A stretch of DNA of 64,000 nucleotides from Desulforhopalus sp. (GCA_030247675.1 JAOTRX010000008.1:220486-284485), one strand, 5' to 3'; counted from the first letter of the stretch, positions 53,961-63,046 are shown. Made by a program: numbers and translations. The notes: generated by a model not told the origin, from the letters alone.

Positions 53961-55856
53961 CTATTTCTTTACATATCCCATTTTCGTCAACGCCTCGGTA
54001 ATCTCGGTCAAAATTGCCGGATCATCGATAGTTGACGGGGTTCTGTACTCTTTATTGTTGGCAATAGAACGCATGGTTCCACGAAGAATCTTGCCAGACC
54101 TGGTTTTCGGTAACCTGACCACCTGGCAAGCATCTTTGAAACAGGCAATTGGGCCGATAGTCTCACGAACCATCTTCACCAATTCCTTCTTGATTTCCTC
54201 TCCATCGCGGGTGACTCCAGCCTTGACCACGAAGAGGCCGACAGGCAACTGGCCCTTCATCTGATCATCGGCACCGAAGACGGCACATTCAGCGATATCA
54301 GGATGGTTGGAAATAATCTCCTCCATGGCACCCGTCGACAACCTGTGACCGGCGATATTGATTACATCGTCCATACGGCCCATTACATACACATAGCCGT
54401 CTTCATCAATATATCCGCCGTCACTTGTTTCGTAATATCCCGGAAACTTACTCATGTAGGATTTGACAAAACGCTCATCATTTCGCCAAAGGGTTGTCAG
54501 GGTTCCTGGCGGCAAAGGCAGTTTGATGACGATGTTGCCCTCGGTTCCCTTGGGCACTACTTCTCCTTCATCGTTTACCACTCGCACATCGTAACCGGGC
54601 ATGGCCTTGGTCGGCGAACCTTCTTTAACCGGCAGTTGCTCAATCCCACGACAATTACCGACAATGGCCCAACCTGTCTCAGTTTGCCACCAATGATCAA
54701 TGATCGGTACGCCGATCAATTTTTCTGCCCAATGGAGGGTATCGGGGTCAGTACGCTCACCTGCGAGATACAAACATTCAAAACAGGAAGTGTCGTATTT
54801 GGCAAAATGAACGCCCTGCGGATCTTCCTTTTTAATAGCTCGGAAAGCAGTGGGTGCCGTAAACAGCGATTTCACTTTATGTTGTGAAATAACTCGCCAG
54901 AAAGCCCCGGCATCTGGTGTACCAACCGGTTTTCCTTCATAAAAAACGGAAGTTGAACCCTGCAGGAGAGGGGCATAGACAATGTATGAATGGCCAACAA
55001 CCCAGCCAACATCAGAAGCAGACCACCACACCTCGCCCGGATTGATGTTGTAGAGATTTTTCATCGTCCAATACAGAGCAACAGCATGTCCGCCGTTGTC
55101 CCTGAGAACGCCTTTAGGCATTCCGGTGGTACCAGAGGTATAGAGGATGTAGAGCGGATCAGTTGCATCAACTTCCGTGCAACCAACCGGCTTACTTTTG
55201 CTGGCCAGGTCGGCCCAGTCAAGGTCACGACCCGGAATCATTTCTGATTTAACGATATCGCGCTGGAAGAGAATGACTTTCTTTACTTCATGGGTAGATT
55301 GCTCAATGGCGCTATCGACAAGAGGTTTATAGGAAAGAACCTTTTTGCCTTCGATGGCACCGGAAGCAGTAATCAACAATTTCGGCTGCGCATGATCAAT
55401 GCGGATTGCCAGCTCGTGGGGAGCGAAGCCTCCAAAAACAACCGAGTGGATTGCCCCTAATCTGGCGCAAGCCAGCATTGCTATCGCCGCCTCTGGAATC
55501 ATCGGCATATAAATTACGACGGTATCACCTTTACCTACACCTTGACTAGCCAAGGCCCCGGCAAAGGTCGAAACCTTTTCCAACAACTCTTTATAGGTAA
55601 TTTTCTTAAGGGTATTGGTTACTGGACTGTCATAGATGATTGCAACCTGATCAGCCCGACCACCCTCAACATGCCGATCGATGGCGTTATAACAGGTATT
55701 CATTTTTCCGCCGGGAAACCACTTATAAAACGGCGCATTGGAGGAGTCTAAGACTTTATCGTACTTTTTGAACCAAGTGATGCTTTTCGCTGCTTCCCCC
55801 CAAAACTCCTCAGGATTCTTCAAACTGTGTTGAAACACTGCATCATAATTAGCCAT
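53961..55856 (-). CDS. prpE: Propionyl-CoA synthetase (AMP-forming)
   Basis: Activates propionate to propionyl-CoA via propionyl-AMP. The opening VFQHSLKNPEEFWGEAAKS and NTCYNAIDRHVEGGRADQVA with IIYDSPVTNT are typical of PrpE rather than Acs. P-loop-like YTSGTTGMPKGVLRDNGGHA and the A10 lysine in TRSGKILRGTMRS (about residue 589), the site controlled by acetylation in this family. 631 residues from ATG 55856 (AAAAGGAG upstream); a longer frame to 55979 is unsupported. An operator-like TTAACATTGTTAC lies about 90 bp before the start. Confidence 0.93.
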   Translation of the reverse strand: MANYDAVFQHSLKNPEEFWGEAAKSITWFKKYDKVLDSSNAPFYKWFPGGKMNTCYNAIDRHVEGGRADQVAIIYDSPVTNTLKKITYKELLEKVSTFAGALASQGVGKGDTVVIYMPMIPEAAIAMLACARLGAIHSVVFGGFAPHELAIRIDHAQPKLLITASGAIEGKKVLSYKPLVDSAIEQSTHEVKKVILFQRDIVKSEMIPGRDLDWADLASKSKPVGCTEVDATDPLYILYTSGTTGMPKGVLRDNGGHAVALYWTMKNLYNINPGEVWWSASDVGWVVGHSYIVYAPLLQGSTSVFYEGKPVGTPDAGAFWRVISQHKVKSLFTAPTAFRAIKKEDPQGVHFAKYDTSCFECLYLAGERTDPDTLHWAEKLIGVPIIDHWWQTETGWAIVGNCRGIEQLPVKEGSPTKAMPGYDVRVVNDEGEVVPKGTEGNIVIKLPLPPGTLTTLWRNDERFVKSYMSKFPGYYETSDGGYIDEDGYVYVMGRMDDVINIAGHRLSTGAMEEIISNHPDIAECAVFGADDQMKGQLPVGLFVVKAGVTRDGEEIKKELVKMVRETIGPIACFKDACQVVRLPKTRSGKILRGTMRSIANNKEYRTPSTIDDPAILTEITEALTKMGYVKK

Positions 55857-55944
55857 ACTTACTCCTTTTGGTATGAATTTTAGTCCATCCATCAGTTTCC
55901 ACTGCGATGTATACAGCAATCGACCCCATACTTCAAGGACAAAT

Positions 55945-55957
55945 TTAACATTGTTAC
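55945..55957. promoter_or_regulatory. TetR-type operator upstream of prpE
   Basis: TTAACATTGTTAC; its reverse complement GTAACAATGTTAA is identical to the 13-nt core at the second tetR start (41980-41992). A related half-site TGTTACAT is at 56014-56021. Confidence 0.5.
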
Positions 55958-55979
55958 CCGCAAACTTTATCCTTACCAA

Positions 55980-56503
55980 TAATAAAATAATTATTTATCT
56001 TATATTTACTGAATGTTACATGAATTTACCGCACTTTCATTGCCAGGCTTCGGCCTCTTATAATTCTCCTATATCAGAGCACATTGATTTCGCAGCATAT
56101 CTTCTATATAACTGTTATATATATATTTTATATAACTCTAGCGACACACCAACAGAGAAACGGAACAATGTTACTCACTAATTATTTTTTAGTTCTTATT
56201 GCACTGCAAATTGCAAATTCATGATCCCCACGACAACCCCATCATTCCCTCGCAACTTTCGTAACCCTCCAAATAACTTCCTGTTTATTTGATATTATCG
56301 CATATTACCTCGATACACCGGGCTTATCTCAGTACACTGCAGGCAACTCAATTGATTACCTGCACGAGCAAGGGGAAATGACAGTTGCGCAATAATGTTC
56401 TTTAATTATCAATCACCCTCGAAGCACATTCTTCAAAACTCCAAACTAGACGGAGGGTATCGCGATAGGCTTTAATTCCACAAACAAGGTGGAAAAGGTT
56501 ATA
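55980..56503. other. AT-rich intergenic region between prpE and the CoA-transferase gene
   Basis: No gene is supported. Around 56100-56145 the DNA is very AT-rich with TATATATATA-type runs, a likely promoter zone for the leftward prpE. Operator-like motifs occur at 56014-56021 and 56163-56176. Confidence 0.45.
56163..56176. promoter_or_regulatory. Additional TetR-type operator-like motif
   Basis: GAACAATGTTACTC, one base off the GTAACAATGTTAC consensus at the second position of the left half. It lies about 300 bp upstream of the prpE start in a non-coding region. Confidence 0.35.
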
Positions 56504-56665
56504 ATGACACCAAGTCGAAGACTAAATGGGCAGGAATCATTACATTTGATTTCCTCATATGGAACCATGACAGCCCTGGACGGCCACCCTGTAATCCTGG
56601 CCGAAAATGTATTGTTATTGGCCAACTTCTCATATAAGATTCCAATAGGTCGTAAAACCCTGTAG
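56504..56665 (+). CDS. Possible 53-aa protein
   Basis: Reads MTPSRRLNGQESLHLISSYG and then TMTALDGHPVILAENVLLLA, ending PIGRKTL. GGTGGAAAAGGTT upstream gives a weak ribosome binding site. The frame has balanced composition and could be a real small gene in front of the CoA-transferase, but I do not recognise it. Low confidence. Confidence 0.25.
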   Translation: MTPSRRLNGQESLHLISSYGTMTALDGHPVILAENVLLLANFSYKIPIGRKTL

Positions 56666-56722
56666 ACGGCTACCACGTTCAATAACAAACGCAAAAATCA
56701 TATTTGGAAGATGCTCCAGAAA

Positions 56723-56765
56723 TTTTTCGGGCTGGTTTTTTTTTGCAATGGCCCGAAAAACCAGC
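56723..56765 (+). promoter_or_regulatory. Two overlapping, mutually exclusive hairpins in the leader of the CoA-transferase/GNAT gene
   Basis: Stem A: TTTTTCGGGC (56723-56732) with GCCCGAAAAA (56751-56760). Stem B: GCTGGTTTTT (56731-56740) with AAAAACCAGC (56756-56765). Each is 10 perfect base pairs. They share GC at 56731-56732 and AAAAA at 56756-56760, so they cannot form together. The start codon follows 38 nt later. A switch between two folds is the simplest reading. Confidence 0.6.
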
Positions 56766-56802
56766 ATGACACCCAAATTCGAACCTTCGAGTGGAGAAAA
56801 CT

Positions 56803-58689
56803 ATGCCAAATTCACAATATTGGGCAGACGGATACTTAGCTAAAGCAGTTACGCCGGAAATAGCCATCAGTCACATCAAATCAGGCCAACGCGTGTTTAT
56901 TGGATCCGGCTGTGGCGAACCCCAGATCCTGGTAAAAAAGCTTGTAGAAAATTCAAATAAATTCAGTGGACTAGAAATTGTTCGGCTCCTTGGCAGGGAA
57001 ACGGTTTCTTTGGCTGAAGTCGCCGACAAAACGAAAGATACCAATCTGAATATTCGGTCAATTTACCTTGGGTCAACCAACCCCCAGGCTATCGCCAAAC
57101 AAAGGCGATTCATCACCCCGATGAACATGTCGGACGTTCCCGCTCTGTTTACCAAACGCAAGCTCCCCTTGAATGTCGCCTTGATCCAGGTTTCCCCCAT
57201 TGACGATTTCGGCTGGATGAGCCTAGGTATTTCCGTCGATGTAACCATGGCGGCAGCACGATCCGCCGATTTCGTCATCGCCCAGGTTAATCCGAGAATG
57301 CCCCGAATCATGGGTCATAGCTTTATTCATGTCAACGACGTGGACCTCCTCGTCGAATACGAAGAAGAACTTCTGTCTATCCCAGATTCCAGAATCACCT
57401 CCGAAGCAGCTATAAGTATAGGCAGGCACATCGCTAACCTGATAGAAGACGGCTCAACGCTCCAGATTGGTCTTGATTCAGCATCTCAAGCAACGGTGCA
57501 AGGACTCTCCAAGAAAAATGATCTGGGAGTGCATTCACAGTTTCTAACCGACGACATCATGCACCTATATGCAACCGGCAACATCAACAACAAAAAGAAG
57601 GGCATAAACGAAGGCAAAATGGTCGCCTCGATGGCCGTCGGCACGAGCAATCTCTATGAATTCCTTAATGACAATCCCGCCATTGAGTTTCATCCGTCCG
57701 ACTATGTGAACGATCCCTTCGTAATTTCACAACATAATCGAATGGTCTCCATGAACGTTGCAAAGACTATCGATCTTACCGGCCAGGTCTCAGCCGAAGC
57801 ATCTGCCACTACACGATTTGCCGGAGTGTCTGGCATTCCGGATTTTGTTCGCGGAGCACGACGTTCACCAGCAGGCAAATCTATTCTCATGATCTTTTCC
57901 ACCACTGAAACGGAAAATGGTCTGGAATCAAACATTGTTCCTTATATTCGAGACAATGTTGTCGTCGTGCCACGGGGGGATGTACACTATGTGGTCTCAG
58001 AATATGGTTCCGTCAATCTCTTCGGTAAAAGCATCCAGGAGCGGGTTATTGCAATGATCAGCATTGCCCACCCGCAATTCAGAGAAGAACTCTTTGAGGC
58101 AGCTAAAAAACGTGGATTCATTGGTGCCGAAAGAACCTTGGGTGAGGCAGCACGTGCAGTATACCCTGTTCAATTGGAAGAGACGCTCACCATCAACGGC
58201 GTCAACATCACCGTCCGTCCGGCTAAACCGGTCGATGAGCGGCGCATCCAGGAGCACTACTACAGCCTCCCGAAAGAAGACATTCTTTCAAGATTTTTCT
58301 GCCAAAAAACCATTTTCGCCCGGGCCGAAATGGAAAGCCGTTCACACGTCGATTATGTCAATGACCTGACGTTTGTGGCAGTTGTCGGAGAATTTGGCTT
58401 TGGCCGTGTCGTAGCCGTTGCGGAAAGCATGAAACTACCAGATAAAAACATGGCCGAGGTGGCATTTTCGGTCAGTGAAGAATATCAAGGAAAAGGGCTC
58501 GGGACGTTTTTTATTAAAAAACTGGCAGCTGTAGCAAGGGAAAACGGTATTGGCGGACTGATGGCCTACACCTTCCCGAGCAACAAGGCAATGATCAATC
58601 TTTTCAAAACATTACCATACAAGGTGAAAACGCAGTACGAAGATGGCGACCTCATTCTCAGTTGCCGCTTTAACGAGATGGAATCATAA
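56803..58689 (+). CDS. Acetyl-CoA hydrolase/CoA-transferase fused to GNAT acetyltransferase domain
   Basis: Residues ~10-455 are a Cat1/acetyl-CoA hydrolase type CoA-transferase: VFIGSGCGEPQILVKKLVE, HVNDVDLLVEYEEELL, DLTGQVSAEASATTRFAGVS (catalytic Glu in SAEA, by analogy with 4-hydroxybutyrate CoA-transferase), GIPDFVRGARRSPAGKSI and VSEYGSVNLFGKSIQERV. Residues ~470-625 are a GNAT domain with the acetyl-CoA loop in VSEEYQGKGLGTFFIKKLA and NKAMINLFKTLPY. So one chain handles short acyl-CoA and may transfer acetyl to lysine. ATG 56803 has GGAG 7 nt upstream; GTG 56791 is rejected. The two-hairpin leader lies just upstream. It lies close to acs and prpE, likely targets. Confidence 0.9.
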   Translation: MPNSQYWADGYLAKAVTPEIAISHIKSGQRVFIGSGCGEPQILVKKLVENSNKFSGLEIVRLLGRETVSLAEVADKTKDTNLNIRSIYLGSTNPQAIAKQRRFITPMNMSDVPALFTKRKLPLNVALIQVSPIDDFGWMSLGISVDVTMAAARSADFVIAQVNPRMPRIMGHSFIHVNDVDLLVEYEEELLSIPDSRITSEAAISIGRHIANLIEDGSTLQIGLDSASQATVQGLSKKNDLGVHSQFLTDDIMHLYATGNINNKKKGINEGKMVASMAVGTSNLYEFLNDNPAIEFHPSDYVNDPFVISQHNRMVSMNVAKTIDLTGQVSAEASATTRFAGVSGIPDFVRGARRSPAGKSILMIFSTTETENGLESNIVPYIRDNVVVVPRGDVHYVVSEYGSVNLFGKSIQERVIAMISIAHPQFREELFEAAKKRGFIGAERTLGEAARAVYPVQLEETLTINGVNITVRPAKPVDERRIQEHYYSLPKEDILSRFFCQKTIFARAEMESRSHVDYVNDLTFVAVVGEFGFGRVVAVAESMKLPDKNMAEVAFSVSEEYQGKGLGTFFIKKLAAVARENGIGGLMAYTFPSNKAMINLFKTLPYKVKTQYEDGDLILSCRFNEMES

Positions 58690-58699
58690 CCTGAGCACA

Positions 58700-58723
58700 G
58701 GAGAGGGACTAAAGTCCCTCTCC
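58700..58723. terminator. Hairpin between convergent genes
   Basis: GGAGAGGGACT (58700-58710) and AGTCCCTCTCC (58713-58723) form an 11-bp perfect stem with a two-base gap as loop (fewer pairs at the tip in practice). It sits between the stops of the CoA-transferase/GNAT gene and the S2P-like gene and probably ends both transcripts. Confidence 0.65.
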
Positions 58724-58730
58724 CCTACAT

Positions 58731-59384
58731 CTATAATCCAAGAATGGTTCTGGTGATCACAGATACAACAGGGGTAAACACAGAACTGATCCCATCCCAA
58801 TCGCTCAATCGCACTGCAGCAAAGATGCTGATCAAAGTAATTGGGCCGATAATATTCAAATTCTTTTTTGCCCTGTTAAAAAGAGGGGTGTCTGGGAAAA
58901 AAGCCAGGAGCAAAACCGAACCTGGGAGTGGTGGTATCATAATCAGGCCGTAAACTGCCATGGTAACGTTAACAGCCGCAACCATTGAAAATACGTTATC
59001 TACCAAACCAAAGCTACCAATGAGCCAGTTCAAGCTTGCAGCAATGTTAGCCAAGAGCAGGTTTGCCATGGGACCGGCTAATCGCGCAATTATCAGAAAT
59101 AGCCGAGGATGTTTTTTGAATTTGCTTACATCTATATCCATCTCCTTTGCCCAACCAAATCCCGCAACCAGAAAATTCAAACTGCCAAGAACACTCATGT
59201 GCAGGAAGACGTTATAGTGAAAACGGTCTTTTGCACCAACCCGCGAATCGCCTAACAGCGTTGCGACAAAAGCCTGTCCCTCGGCACTCACCATAATTCC
59301 AGCAAGAGCCGCTACGCAGAAAACTGCAACAGTTTCCACCGCAAGGTGAGAATAATCGATGAGATACGGAAAATAGAAATCCAA
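58731..59384 (-). CDS. S2P/M50-like membrane protein lacking the protease motif
   Basis: 217 residues with 5-6 membrane segments. The arrangement matches site-2 protease-like (M50B) proteins: a first helix with GIMVSAEGQAFVATLLGDSR, then FLHMSVLGSLNFLVAGFGWA, KKHPRLFLIIARLAGPMANL and YGLIMIPPLPGSVLL. In active proteases the first has HExxH and the last has PLDG; here they are SAEGQ and PLPGS, so zinc binding and proteolysis should be lost. Perhaps a pseudoprotease with a chaperone or adaptor role, or simply a divergent membrane protein. About 130 bp with a terminator lie between its start and acs. Confidence 0.7.
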   Translation of the reverse strand: MDFYFPYLIDYSHLAVETVAVFCVAALAGIMVSAEGQAFVATLLGDSRVGAKDRFHYNVFLHMSVLGSLNFLVAGFGWAKEMDIDVSKFKKHPRLFLIIARLAGPMANLLLANIAASLNWLIGSFGLVDNVFSMVAAVNVTMAVYGLIMIPPLPGSVLLLAFFPDTPLFNRAKKNLNIIGPITLISIFAAVRLSDWDGISSVFTPVVSVITRTILGL

Positions 59385-59457
59385 AGCAACAGCCCCCTTG
59401 AAATGTATTTTAGAATTGTTGCCTTAGCTTTACCTGAAAACAGCAACTTATGCCAAA

Positions 59458-59495
59458 AAAAATGGTGAGATCCCGTCCGGAATCTCACCATTTTT
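59458..59495. terminator. Bidirectional rho-independent terminator downstream of acs
   Basis: AAAAATGGTGAGAT (59458-59471) pairs with ATCTCACCATTTTT (59482-59495), loop of 10 nt. Leftward transcripts from acs meet the stem followed by a T-rich run (the A7-8 tract at 59455-59462 on the other strand). Confidence 0.88.
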
Positions 59496-59513
59496 CACCC
59501 GTATTAACTGTTG

Positions 59514-61559
59514 TTATTTCAGCTTATCGTTAACCATTTTCTGAATCTGCTCAACGATCTCCGGATTAGCAAGGGTCATAACGTTCCCGACATCACCCCT
59601 ATTGGAGATGGCACCAAGTACCCTGCGCATGATCTTTCCGGAACGCGTTTTCGGCATATCAGGCACTATCCAGATGTTTCTACACTTGGCTATCTTGCCG
59701 ATTGAGAAGGTTATAGCATCTGCAACCTTCTGGACAATTTCCGGTGATGGTGCGATTCCAGGCTTGAGGGCGATATACACCTCGGGTTCCTTGCCTTTGA
59801 TCTCATGATTTACCGGAACAACAGCGGCTTCTGCGACCTCCGCGACATTCAAACAAGCCGACTCAATTTCCTTAGTTCCAAGACGATGACCGGAAACGTT
59901 GATAACGTCATCAATACGGCCAAGGATACGAATGTATCCATCTTCGGCCATCAGCGCGGCGTCACCGGTCAGATATGGCCAATCACGCCAATCTTTGCTA
60001 TTTGGATCCTTGTTGTACATTCCGAAGTACGTATCAACAAATCGCTGCCGATTTCCCCAAATCGTCTGGAAGCACCCCGGCCACGGATTCTGTATACAGA
60101 TATTGCCAGCCTTTCCAGCACCAGCTGGTATTTCCTTGCCATCCACATCAAAGATAATAGGATGAATACCAGGAACTCCGGGACCGGCGCTACCCGGTTT
60201 CATAGGTTGGAGACCAGGCACGGTTGAGCAGAGGAAACCACCGGTCTCAGTCTGCCAGTAGGTATCAACAATAACTGCTTTTCCTTTGCCAACCTTCTCT
60301 TCATACCACTTCCAAACTGCCGGCTCAATCGGCTCACCAACGGTGGTCATATGCTTGAAATTATAATTGTACTTAGCGGGCTCATCCGGTCCGATCTTTC
60401 GCAAGGCCCGAATTGTGGTTGGTGCGGTATGGAAGATATTAACACCAAGATCCTGCGCTATCCGCCAGGAACGTCCGGCGTCCGGATAGGTCGGCACACC
60501 TTCATAAATTACTGAAGATGCACACAGTGCCAATGGACCGTAGACAATAAATGAATGACCGGTAATCCAGCCGATATCAGCCATACACCAGTAAACATCC
60601 TCTGGATGAATATCTTGAATGTACTTGGACATCGCCGTCACGTATGCAAGATAGCCGCCGGTTCCGTGTTGGGCTCCTTTCGGTTTGCCAGTTGTACCAC
60701 TGGTATACATCAAGAAGAGTGGATCTTCAGACAGCATTTGCTCAGGTTCGACTCTCGCGCCGTAATATTCCTTCAACTCGGTATTTACGACAATATCCCG
60801 CCCAGGAACAAGTGGAGAATCGGAAGACATTTTTCCGGGATAACGTTGCCAAACCAGTAATTTATCGACAGTTTGTCCGTCTTTTGCTGCCAGCTGGCAG
60901 GCCTCATCATCAACCGCCTTATGATTCAATAGCTTCCCTGCTCGGTAGTACGCATCCATCGTGATGAGTACCCGGCTGTTTGAATCGACAATCCTGTCGG
61001 CACAGGCACTTGAGGAAAAGCCGCCGAAGACCACGGAATGAATAACCCCCAAGCGAGCACACGCCAACATTGCAATGGGCAACTCTGCTGACATCGGCAT
61101 GTGAATCGTTACCCTATCGCCTCTCTTCAGTCCCGCAGTATCTCTCAGTAAAGCAGCAAACTCATTGACACGTACGTAAAGCTCCTGATAGGTAACATGA
61201 ACAACCGCCTCTTCTTCCAATTCCGAGACAAAATGAATGGCGGTTTTATTTTTATTCTTTGCTAAATGCCTGTCTATACAATTATAACTGGCATTGATCT
61301 TGCCGCCTCTAAACCATTTCCAGCAGGGTGCATCACTCGTGTCGAGAACCTCATCCCAATATTTATACCACGTCAACAGCTCAGCAAACTCAGTATAATA
61401 ATCGGGGAAATTTTCCAATTTCATACGATCGAAAATGGATGCATCGGTAAGGTTCGCCTGACCGACGAAACCTGGGTTTGGATGATAATATTTTTCTTCC
61501 TGCCAATGAACGGCAATCTCAGCTTCCGAAGTTTCGACAATATTTTGTTTCTCACTCAT
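59514..61559 (-). CDS. acs: Acetyl-CoA synthetase (AMP-forming)
   Basis: Activates acetate to acetyl-CoA. Acs features: WKWFRGGKINASYNCIDRHL, YTSGTTGKPKGAQHGTGGYL, the WQTETGG motif, YRTGD-like TGDAALMAEDGYIRILGRID, and the A10 lysine in KTRSGKIMRRVLGAI (about residue 642), the conserved acetylation site. 681 residues from ATG 61559 (AAGGAGTG upstream). The GTG at 61568 is in frame but unlikely. Acetylation control by the AcuC-like deacetylase and GNAT fusion is inferred. Confidence 0.94.
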   Translation of the reverse strand: MSEKQNIVETSEAEIAVHWQEEKYYHPNPGFVGQANLTDASIFDRMKLENFPDYYTEFAELLTWYKYWDEVLDTSDAPCWKWFRGGKINASYNCIDRHLAKNKNKTAIHFVSELEEEAVVHVTYQELYVRVNEFAALLRDTAGLKRGDRVTIHMPMSAELPIAMLACARLGVIHSVVFGGFSSSACADRIVDSNSRVLITMDAYYRAGKLLNHKAVDDEACQLAAKDGQTVDKLLVWQRYPGKMSSDSPLVPGRDIVVNTELKEYYGARVEPEQMLSEDPLFLMYTSGTTGKPKGAQHGTGGYLAYVTAMSKYIQDIHPEDVYWCMADIGWITGHSFIVYGPLALCASSVIYEGVPTYPDAGRSWRIAQDLGVNIFHTAPTTIRALRKIGPDEPAKYNYNFKHMTTVGEPIEPAVWKWYEEKVGKGKAVIVDTYWQTETGGFLCSTVPGLQPMKPGSAGPGVPGIHPIIFDVDGKEIPAGAGKAGNICIQNPWPGCFQTIWGNRQRFVDTYFGMYNKDPNSKDWRDWPYLTGDAALMAEDGYIRILGRIDDVINVSGHRLGTKEIESACLNVAEVAEAAVVPVNHEIKGKEPEVYIALKPGIAPSPEIVQKVADAITFSIGKIAKCRNIWIVPDMPKTRSGKIMRRVLGAISNRGDVGNVMTLANPEIVEQIQKMVNDKLK

Positions 61560-61672
61560 GAATTTCACTCCTTGTAAATGGCTTATTGATTATCACTCAA
61601 CAAAGACCCAAATATACCTACTGAACCTTTGCCCACCTGACTGAGGAGAATTATGGCACGTGCAGCCTTTCC

Positions 61673-61708
61673 GAGAAATTCTCTACAGAACAATGCAGAG
61701 AATTCCTC
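61673..61708. terminator. Hairpin after the OFA-type transporter gene
   Basis: GAGAAATTCTCT (61673-61684) against AGAGAATTCCTC (61697-61708): 11 of 12 positions pair. It is just past the stop of the leftward transporter gene. No strong T-run, so a modest terminator. Confidence 0.45.
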
Positions 61709-61735
61709 AGAAAAGTCTTGCCCGGTATTCTGGGA

Positions 61736-63046
61736 TTAGGCAGTAACCTTACTGCCTTGAGTTTCATCCGAATGCATTGGCCGAGTTGTCATTTTAGCAA
61801 CAATGACACCGATCACCAACAGAGCTCCGGAGATGTAAAAGGCATAGTTCAAACTACCGGTAAGATCTTCAATAGTTCCACCGAGTCTGGCCATGAAGAA
61901 ACCGAGACCCCAACCGAAGAAAATCAATCCGTAGTTCATTCCTAGATTTTTAGGCCCATAAAAATCTGCCGCAAAAGAAGGCATCAAGGAAAGGCCGCCA
62001 CCGTACTGCCAATAAGCTACACCGACAGCCAGGAAGAGCAGGAGAATGCTGCCACTCGACATGACGTAGGGCAAAGAAAAAAGGCACAAAGCAGAGACAG
62101 CGCAGTTCAAACAGTAGGCATTCAACCGGCCGATTTTATCTGAATAGAAACCAGTACCGACACGTCCAGCAGCATTGACAAAACCACCGTAGGAAACCAA
62201 CAACCAAGCATTTGCCGCAAAGAACGGCATGTCCTTGGCTGCTTTCATCATCAAACCATTAGCATTGGCAATGATTAAAAGACCGGATTGGGTAGTAATA
62301 ATAAACATAAAGACGAGGGCATAAAATTGCCAGGTCTTTACAACATCGCCCGGCTCCCAGTTGGTGATCGTTGAATTGGCAGTTGCAACATTGCCACCTG
62401 AGAGCATTGGCGGTTTGTATCCGGCAGGTGGCGTTTTCAGCAATTGCCCTGCGACAATTACAACTACCGCAAAAATGGTTCCTAGCCCATAAAAGCTTCC
62501 AGTTATCCCAAACTTATCAATGAGATATTGACCAAGAAAACCAATATACAAAGCGGCGCCGCCATAACCACCGACAACAATACCGGCGATCAAACCACGC
62601 TTATGAGGGCCAAACCATTTCAGAGCTGCCGGAGTCGGTGCAGCGTAGCCGATACCCATGCCGATACCACCAAGGATACCAAAACCAATCATGATTCCAG
62701 TATAACTCTTCATGTAACCGGCAAGGAGACAGCCCGCAGCCAAGGTCAAACCTCCAAGAGTAGCACCAAAACGTGGGCTAATTTTATCCTGGATACGTCC
62801 CCCAGGGATCATCAGGAATGCAAATATTATTACACAAAGAGAAAATGGAGTCGCCGCCTGGGCATTGTTCAAATACACCCATCCGGCGTTGATTCCGGTC
62901 ATCACCTGCCCGGCTTTGTCTACATTGACCAGAGCAGTCTTCCAAATACTCCAGGCATACAGAATACCGAGACAGAGATTAATAGCTGTACCAGCAAAGA
63001 CTGTAACCCAAGCCTGAGCCGGAACTGTTTGATTCGGTTGAGCCAT
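61736..63046 (-). CDS. OFA-family major facilitator transporter
   Basis: Twelve-helix transporter of the oxalate/formate antiporter-like family, 436 residues. Opens WVTVFAGTAINLCLGILYAW and SIWKTALV, with GRIQDKISPRFGATLGGLTL (loop 2-3), GIGMGIGYAAPTPAALKWF and the second-half loop VNAAGRVGTGFYSDKIGRLN. Members move small monocarboxylates such as formate, oxalate or pyruvate. Upstream of acs on the same strand, so acetate or propionate uptake is a good guess. Strong AAAAGGAG before ATG 63046. Confidence 0.92.
   Translation of the reverse strand: MAQPNQTVPAQAWVTVFAGTAINLCLGILYAWSIWKTALVNVDKAGQVMTGINAGWVYLNNAQAATPFSLCVIIFAFLMIPGGRIQDKISPRFGATLGGLTLAAGCLLAGYMKSYTGIMIGFGILGGIGMGIGYAAPTPAALKWFGPHKRGLIAGIVVGGYGGAALYIGFLGQYLIDKFGITGSFYGLGTIFAVVVIVAGQLLKTPPAGYKPPMLSGGNVATANSTITNWEPGDVVKTWQFYALVFMFIITTQSGLLIIANANGLMMKAAKDMPFFAANAWLLVSYGGFVNAAGRVGTGFYSDKIGRLNAYCLNCAVSALCLFSLPYVMSSGSILLLFLAVGVAYWQYGGGLSLMPSFAADFYGPKNLGMNYGLIFFGWGLGFFMARLGGTIEDLTGSLNYAFYISGALLVIGVIVAKMTTRPMHSDETQGSKVTA

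Noticed and set aside
56446..56694. Minus-strand frame of 82 codons
   Set aside because: No ribosome binding site or family; overlaps the slightly better plus-strand 53-aa frame.
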